Source: Heterobilharzia americana (taxonomy: Eukaryota; Platyhelminthes; Trematoda; Strigeidida; Schistosomatidae). Taken from it: a stretch of 64,000 bases of DNA. The notes beneath the pieces are model-generated. The model had not been told where the DNA came from. It did not search any database and saw only the letters and a list, made by a program, of their open reading frames with translations. The stretch lies in NCBI GenBank assembly GCA_944470555.2, contig OX104130.1:71305160-71369159 (forward strand), read 5' to 3'. Positions 58,874 to 64,000 of this stretch are shown in pieces. The translations under genes and the position numbers were made by a program. The stretch's first letter is position 1. Every line of letters begins with the position of its first letter.

Positions 58874-61800
58874 TCTAAATGGAAAAGTACTGTTTCAACA
58901 CTCTTCAAATGTCTACGACTTTGTTACCAAGGCTCAGTGATAAGGATATAGGTGGTATTCATTTCTCAGGGTCACTGATTAGTAAGAATCAGCTACTGAA
59001 GTTGTTCAAAGGCAAGGTCTTTGACTCCAACACTAGATGATGTATATTCTAATTGCTGAGGGTTCATCACCGTCCTAATAATTACAATCTTTTTATATAG
59101 TGAGACAATATCTCTTAGACTCCTCAAAGAAGCCTGAAATTTCCTGACAACCCTAACAACCTATAATGGTATGCTCAAGATTTGCGAAATGCCAAGTAGT
59201 CGTATGCGAGAGTCTCATATTAGCTAAAGGGCTTTCTAGAAGAGTGTAGAACATACCAAGGCCGTGTAAAACATATATAAATCGTCCCTTTTTTTCACAT
59301 ATTCGGCTTGAGGGTGAACTTTTGTCGCTTCTTCCTGTTTTCAAGGAACTGAGCAACCCCAAGGCGAAACCTTAGGTTATTGTCCAAGACACCATATATA
59401 TTTACTACAAGGACATGTCAGCTGACAACGGGGAAGATGCTAATGGGTGCCAAAAAGAAAATCTGAGGCAACTATGATTTTTTACCGTCTACCTTCAACC
59501 AATGATATAGCATTTTTCTACATGCTGCTTTTCCTGAATATGCAATATAGCTGCTACAAAACATTAAATAGTGCTATTTTTGATCAAGATTTTAAATTAA
59601 ATAATCTTAAAAAGCATTCAAAAGACAAGAAGAATTACCTGATTGGGTAGCTGGAATATAACCGGATTTTGCAATATTCAGAAGTGGTGTATGAAGAAGT
59701 GTATGATTCATTGACTTCAAATCAATATTGTATGTTAACTAAAAAAGGAATTATAGCGTAAAAGAATACAGAATAGGCGAGGAACATTCATAAAAAGTCC
59801 TATGTTGATATTGGTGATGTATTCACGACTTCTGTGACAGCTAACACGATCATCATTCAGAATAAAAATATTTCATTGCAAATCTCATCTTGAACAGTAA
59901 AGGTTATGAGATGTGTCACAATAATATTGATTAATACGATCGTGACATCTAACACCTTATGTTTGTAAACAGGTATGTATACCTGTCTTGTAAGTAATTC
60001 AGTTAAGTATGTATAGAGAAAGAGAACCGTAAACTTTCCTACTGGCCAGTTTACTTGTATCTTAAAAAAACGAATCGACGAAATATATTTTTTTTATTTC
60101 GATAAATGATATAGGGATAATAAGTAAAATAGAAGTTTGCATATAATGGCTGACTATTCACCAAACAACAAAGAATGGTAGCTGATGTATAATATTACCC
60201 TCAGTTAACTGCCTGTTATTTATTGCAACATAACATTTTCATATGTATACTATGATTTTAGGTGACCAAAAAATAAGCAGGGTTTTGATTGGTTGGGAAG
60301 GTAGTACTGAATTCCTTGCGAAAAATTGATCAGTAGGTAGTATTCAGTGTAACTAAAGTCATAAGTACTCAGAGGTGGTAGGAGTTTATCAGTTGTGTTC
60401 TCAGTGTAACAATCAGGCCAAATAAAACGACACTGATTTTATGAGTGAGCTTTCTAATTGTTTTGATACCGGTAGGTGGAGGATATTTGTTGTCTTAGGG
60501 AAAAACAAGATCTTTTAGAGATTTGGAGTAGTACATTCTTGAGGACTGCAAATACGCTCTGCTAATGAATATGAAAAAGGATGAAACCTTCATATAAAAC
60601 CGTCTGTCCTTTGACTTTCAACATCTGAGTCAAAATTGCTCAATATCAGGTTTTCTAGTTGTTGGTGCTAATCTACACCATTTATGCGAATCATTAAAGA
60701 CACTGAAAGTTTGCACAAAAGGGTGGCATTCATATTCTTCACCACATTTTACTTTCCCGAATTGGGCAACAATGGTGATACCTTAGGAGAATAGGTTCTG
60801 TATAACAATATCCAGTAGGACCGTGAACAAATAAATGATTTCACTCTTGTCTACCTTTCTAATCCCTTAGAGAAAATTGCATCTCTTTCATATAGTGACA
60901 AATTTTTACTGTGTAGCAACGCAGGGAAACGTACAGTTTAGACAATACCCAACATTATGATTATAGTCGTGGCAAGCAGAGGAACCGAAGATGCGTGTTT
61001 GGTCTTATTTGGGACTCGTCAGCTGGGTGTACATGGATACCAGTGAGGGATGCTGTAAATAATCATTATAAATATTCAGGCAACATCGAGGCATCCGCAC
61101 AGGAGCCCATATACCAACAGGGGCCAACAATTCAATCCAGTAAAACAGCGGAGAATTACAAGTATGTCAACAAATTGTACTAACCGATACTTAGGGAAAC
61201 AGCATTTTCTAACTTAAATGATGAAATCTGTTAGAAAAGTTTCTGTAAGTCCCTTTATTTCACAAATATTTGGCAATTATACTTTCGTCAAGCATTTTAA
61301 TTACATTACAACTGTTCCAGTAATTCAAGGAGTCACGTTCCCTTTATTAGTTTTCTGATTACTTTGACGCTTGATTAAAGTATTAAACCTGACATGGTTT
61401 CAATTCGACCAAGTTGCCTTATGTAGTTCAGTGTCGTAATTATCAGACCCAGACAATATGATTTTAAATGAATAAGCATTTAATACTTTAAACTACTCAC
61501 ACGTTCGAAACCAGCTCTCCATTTAACACGTAACATATCGATACGTGGAGGGATAGGTCTATGGGCAGATAATGAAATACGGTCTAATGCCTCATGTAAA
61601 AGCAATCCATTAAAAACGAGGAACAAATGTTCGGGTACTGTAGAAAAGGAAATCAATAAATACATCAAAATAGTTCACTAAATTACTATTCTTGTTATTG
61701 AAAAATTGTAAATGTCAAACTACCCAGGACGTTTGACTTCAATTTCTGGACTTCATTGATTGGGTACAAATTGAGGATTTTTCCGAGACCGCCAAACATA

Positions 61801-63194
61801 AAGCAGCTTGACACTATTGGCTTATTGTATAACTGGAAATAATACGGCAAAACTTGCAAAAGCATGAGACATAGTTACTGAAAGACAATAGACCTTCAGT
61901 TAAGGGACTGCGTTTTCGTACAATAGTCTACAGGATGCAAATGTCGCCTAAACATCAGTTTGAATGCAACAGATGATTGGTTAACACAATAATTAATTAC
62001 TGATTGGACTTTCTAGAAGAAACTCAGTTAAACAGCAAAGATTACGGCGTAAAATATGAAGGTTTCAAGAAATCAACAGTAGTATTTAACATTACTTTCG
62101 ATGGAAGAGTCGTCTAAGCGTGCAGATTTTGCATGCTTTGACATGATGTTCTCAAAGTTCAACAAATTTGAGAGAAATTAAGAGGTTTCAGGTTTATTAA
62201 TCCGAAAGTTTTAAGGCTCTATCTCACAAATTCAAGGTTGACCCACTGGCTATTCAAAACTAACGCATTATTAATTTCTTATATAAAACGCAGCTCGTAT
62301 GGATGAATTATTACATCGATGAGATGAATGAATGTTTTGAAATGATTCTGTGATACTTCGATTGACTACAATAACATTACCCAACAAGGCTAATCTTATT
62401 GAAAATTCTATTTGATTTCAAAAAGACAGTGTTCAGTAAAGCGTATGATACAGCTAACAATCCGAGAGATCCAAATTAACAGGCAGTTGCCTAAAGGTTG
62501 CAAGCATTGGTCTCAGAATTCATATCTCTTAAGATTTAACTCAGTGACAAGAAAAGTGTTTCGCATAAGATACTGTTTGTAAGACCCAGAGAGTGAATCG
62601 TCGGAGAGATGAAACTTGAGTTGTAATCTGTATGGTGGTTCCCCTTATACTGTAGTTTTATTTTTTTGTCATGAACTATAAATGTATCTAGTATCTAATT
62701 GATATTTTATGTTTTCCGCGTGTTTTATGGGATTGTAGGAATCCTAAAAGTATTCAGATGACTGGTTTGTTATCATTTGTGCTTCGAAGTTTTGTTTCCC
62801 GACAATCACTTAGTAGTTATTTACATAACCTAAAAATTACTTGATTTCGTAGTTCACAATACATTTTTATAGAGAGTTTAGGAAACAAATAATTTTGCAG
62901 AAATTTAAAAGCTTCATGTGACTTACTATGTCTATGAATTTCTGGTAATCTTCTTGGACAGCGTAGTCTACCGGGGATATTTTGATTATGTGGCATTGAT
63001 TCAATAATTTGTATTACTAACTGACGATCTACCCACAAATTCAATTGTCCATTAACACCAGTTAAAAAGTTGATATAGAAATCTGGATAATGATGATAAT
63101 ATTTGCATAAATTTATATAAATTTCGGTAAGCAAAATAATTAATATAAGGAGATTATATTTTCGGCATATCCAACAGGCATAATCCAGTGCCAT
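56488..63194 (-). CDS. WIF-domain protein, 5' exons (RYK-like or WIF1/Shifted-like), incomplete
   Basis: A likely Wnt-binding extracellular protein. Exon 1 (63194-62927) encodes a signal-peptide-like start (basic residues 11-12, hydrophobic LLILIILL at 15-22) and the WIF beginning QLNLWVDRQLV. Exon 2 (61637-61501) joins through a split Ile codon: PEHLFLVFNGLLLHEAL and PPRIDMLRVKWRAGF, matching the WIF core (..INFTW). Exon 3 (56775-56683, tentative) gives IFWIHLHITGLKLKN..REFP. Exon 4 (56631-56488) gives VQISLPCTG, FQVRLDV and FIVYKYC, matching the WIF C-terminal strands and conserved Cys. Donors GTAAGT, GTGAGT and GTAAAA are good. The exon 2-3 junction only fits in phase if the donor is two bases earlier (GTGTGA, exon end 61503) or a tiny exon is missing. 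No kinase or EGF exons were found below 56488, so the gene's type and end are unresolved. Confidence 0.7.
56683..56775 (-). CDS. WIF-domain gene exon 3 (tentative)
   Basis: An ATAAG acceptor-like site precedes TT GAC ATG, and the exon ends AGT-G before GTAAAA. Joined to exon 4 it reads IYLIS-D-VQISLPC. The 3' phase is right. The 5' boundary is inferred. Confidence 0.55.
57259..57816 (-). repeat. Right arm of second inverted repeat (558 bp)
   Basis: Reverse complement of 53571-54128, spacer 3,130 bp. Made of Sm-alpha-like SINE sequence. Confidence 0.93.
57745..57882 (+). mobile_element. Sm-alpha-like SINE head and hammerhead, plus orientation
   Basis: A tRNA-like head (CAGTGGCCTAGTGAGTAACG from about 57756) is followed by a body and the hammerhead-derived segment 57838-57870, then CTATATTTCATTGCCAGCC. 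It extends past the right end of the inverted-repeat arm, so its outer part is not shared with the left arm. Confidence 0.6.
57838..57870 (+). ncRNA. Degenerate hammerhead motif with intact stem II
   Basis: CTGACTA replaces CUGANGA. Stem II is a 5-bp GTCCT..AGGAC hairpin, GAAA has become TTAA, and the GTC triplet is at 57868-57870. Stem II is well kept while the core is damaged. Confidence 0.5.
58458..58810 (-). other. Unassigned open frame in WIF-gene intron
   Basis: A minus-strand frame of roughly 115 codons without a stop includes EEPENVYYVYEDLCIHLLKW and ends at the stop at 58458. It lies within the WIF gene's large second intron on the same strand. It could be an exon with an unusual insert, but I found no donor/acceptor pair that fits the phases on both sides. 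Confidence 0.25.
58817..58869 (+). repeat. (AT)n microsatellite
   Basis: About 26 AT units, in the WIF-gene intron. Confidence 0.95.
58870..60982. other. Intron sequence, nothing recognised
   Basis: AT-rich. ORFs at 59153-59362 (-) and 59447-59650 (+) show no recognisable domain. Confidence 0.4.
60983..61190. mobile_element. Rearranged Sm-alpha-like fragments (ribozyme minus, tail plus)
   Basis: 60983-61045 carries a hammerhead segment on minus. From about 61062 the Sm-alpha tail (ATATTCAGGCAACATCGAGG, then GCACAGGAGCCC) reads on plus. The tRNA-like head is absent, so this is a chimera of two oppositely oriented pieces. Confidence 0.55.
60991..61023 (-). ncRNA. Hammerhead motif, two core changes
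   Basis: CTGACGA is intact, since position 7 is free. Stem II is GUCCC..AAGAC, GAAA has become CAAA, and the cleavage triplet is ATC instead of GTC. Likely inactive. Confidence 0.5.
61501..61637 (-). CDS. WIF-domain gene exon 2
   Basis: It follows a TTTTCTACAG acceptor and precedes GTGAGT (or GTGTGA two bases upstream). The split Ile codon with exon 1 is exact. It encodes the central WIF strands. Confidence 0.75.
61638..62926. other. WIF-gene intron 1
   Basis: Bounded by GTAAGT and CTACAG on the minus strand. No repeats or ORFs of note seen. Confidence 0.6.
62927..63194 (-). CDS. WIF-domain gene exon 1, signal peptide
   Basis: It starts MALDYACWICRKYNLLILII and ends PEIHRH plus one base before GTAAGT. 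The Met is followed by a short basic segment and a hydrophobic core, as expected of a secretory signal. The WIF homology starts near residue 50. Confidence 0.7.
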
Positions 63195-63759
63195 TATCCT
63201 CTACAAAAAAAGCATAAATAAAGAGAAAAATACTTAGAAAATAAAGGATGGATTTGTTAAAATGATTACGCTTTGACAGCTTAAATACGTTACCTAAATG
63301 CACGTAAATTTTAGAATGACTTCAAATGAAATTTGTCTCAGTATTGCTTTCTAAGATGGTTTAAAAATTTATGTCTCTTCATAATTGGAAATCAGCCACA
63401 ACTTAGGCTTACTTCAAGTTGAAGAGATGGAGATTTCTAAATTGTGAATTTCAATAAACTTCCAAACTTTTCAACAGTAAATTTATAAAACTGGTACTCA
63501 TCATTATTATCATATCCAGTTATCCTGGAAAGTCTACTTCATGAATCATTTCACTGCTCTAATTCACTTCCGTCATATTATAGTCTCAAATGCCAAATTA
63601 CTTGCTAGAGAAACAGAGGCCCCTCTCTGTGATCATAAAATCGAAAATTAGTGTGCACTACTTGAAAACTTGCAGTCTGAAACAAGATAACAATTCAGTT
63701 TTCTCGACTTCATACTGTTATTTGACTATGATGAAAACTATATTAATGATGGATAGTGG

Positions 63760-63925
63760 CTAGCAGTAGAATTCAGGACACATGGTTCGTCCTATTTGAG
63801 ACTCATCAGCCGGGTGTACCTGCCTCCCAGTGAGCGATGTTGTTCCCATAAGGGCTCGAACTTGGGGCCGACTGCTTCACCAGCTACTACTTTGTCCATT
63901 AGACCACCAAGTTACGATAGCCACT
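63760..63925 (-). mobile_element. Sm-alpha-like SINE with clear pol III head and near-intact hammerhead
   Basis: On minus: a box-A-like TGGTCTAATGGA (63906-63895), a near-consensus box B AAGTTCGAGCCC (63863-63852), then the hammerhead at 63809-63777 and CTGAATTCTACTGCTAGCC. This is the best-preserved copy in the window. It lies upstream of the WIF gene's start on the same strand. Confidence 0.7.
63777..63809 (-). ncRNA. Hammerhead ribozyme, near intact
   Basis: CTGATGA is intact. Stem II is GTCTC..AGGAC with one weak pair. GAAA has become GAAC (position A15.1 to C, which would disturb its pair with U16.1). The cleavage triplet GTC is at 63779-63777. Only one core change from the active schistosome consensus. 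Confidence 0.65.
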
Positions 63926-64000
63926 TCTTGTGTGAAGGATATGGTATGAATGTTGTTGATTGTACGATCCCGTTGTTGACTGGACAGAAATTGATCGATC

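Overview
The window looks like a piece of a blood-fluke (Schistosoma) or closely related trematode nuclear genome. It is AT-rich, its two recognisable host genes are split by introns from 27 nt to about 9 kb, and most of the rest is broken transposable elements: RTE/SR2-like and CR1-like LINEs, a third LINE family, Penelope-like elements with a GIY-YIG nuclease, and tRNA-headed SINEs carrying hammerhead-ribozyme motifs of the kind known from schistosome Sm-alpha repeats. No bacterial features, CRISPR arrays or rRNA genes are visible.

Layout. 1-12 kb is LINE debris: a degenerate LINE (379-2277, +), an RTE 3' end (6605-6870, -), a long CR1-like element (8147-11601, -) and a diverged RTE 5' end (11620-12240, +). 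12158-23434 and 27634-38910 are two arms of a near-perfect inverted repeat. Each arm is 11,277 bp, paired coordinates always sum to 51068, I found no indel, and I saw one internal substitution plus a cluster of four at the outer tip. The 4.2-kb spacer holds CR1-like fragments and another RTE 5' end. Each arm carries the same RTE copy, SINE, LINE tail, CR1-like reverse-transcriptase remnant, several unassigned ORFs and the first two coding exons of DNA primase small subunit.

PRIM1 reads on the + strand from the right arm (exons 1-2 at 32024-32338) into unique DNA (exons 3-5 at 41159-41470, 43100-43490 and 47354-47718). The joined frame is 1356 nt, 451 residues, with all splice phases matching and the catalytic Asp, zinc-Cys and nucleotide-binding motifs present. 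The left arm carries an inverted copy of exons 1-2 only. PRIM1 intron 4 holds a Penelope-like 3' end and an RTE fragment almost identical to the one in the arms.

From 47.7 kb onward: about 3.8 kb without a recognised gene; two Penelope-like 3' ends head to head (51.5-53.1 kb); a second, smaller inverted repeat (558-bp arms at 53571-54128 and 57259-57816) made of Sm-alpha-like SINE/hammerhead sequence; and, on the minus strand from 63194 to 56488, the 5' exons of a secreted or membrane protein with a WIF (Wnt-binding) domain. Two WIF exons lie in the spacer of the second inverted repeat. No tyrosine-kinase or EGF exons were found downstream, so RYK-like and WIF1/Shifted-like remain open.

The main result is the inverted duplication that copies the 5' end of an essential replication gene. 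It is either a very young or gene-converted genomic palindrome, or an assembly artefact joining two copies head to head. The sequence alone cannot decide.
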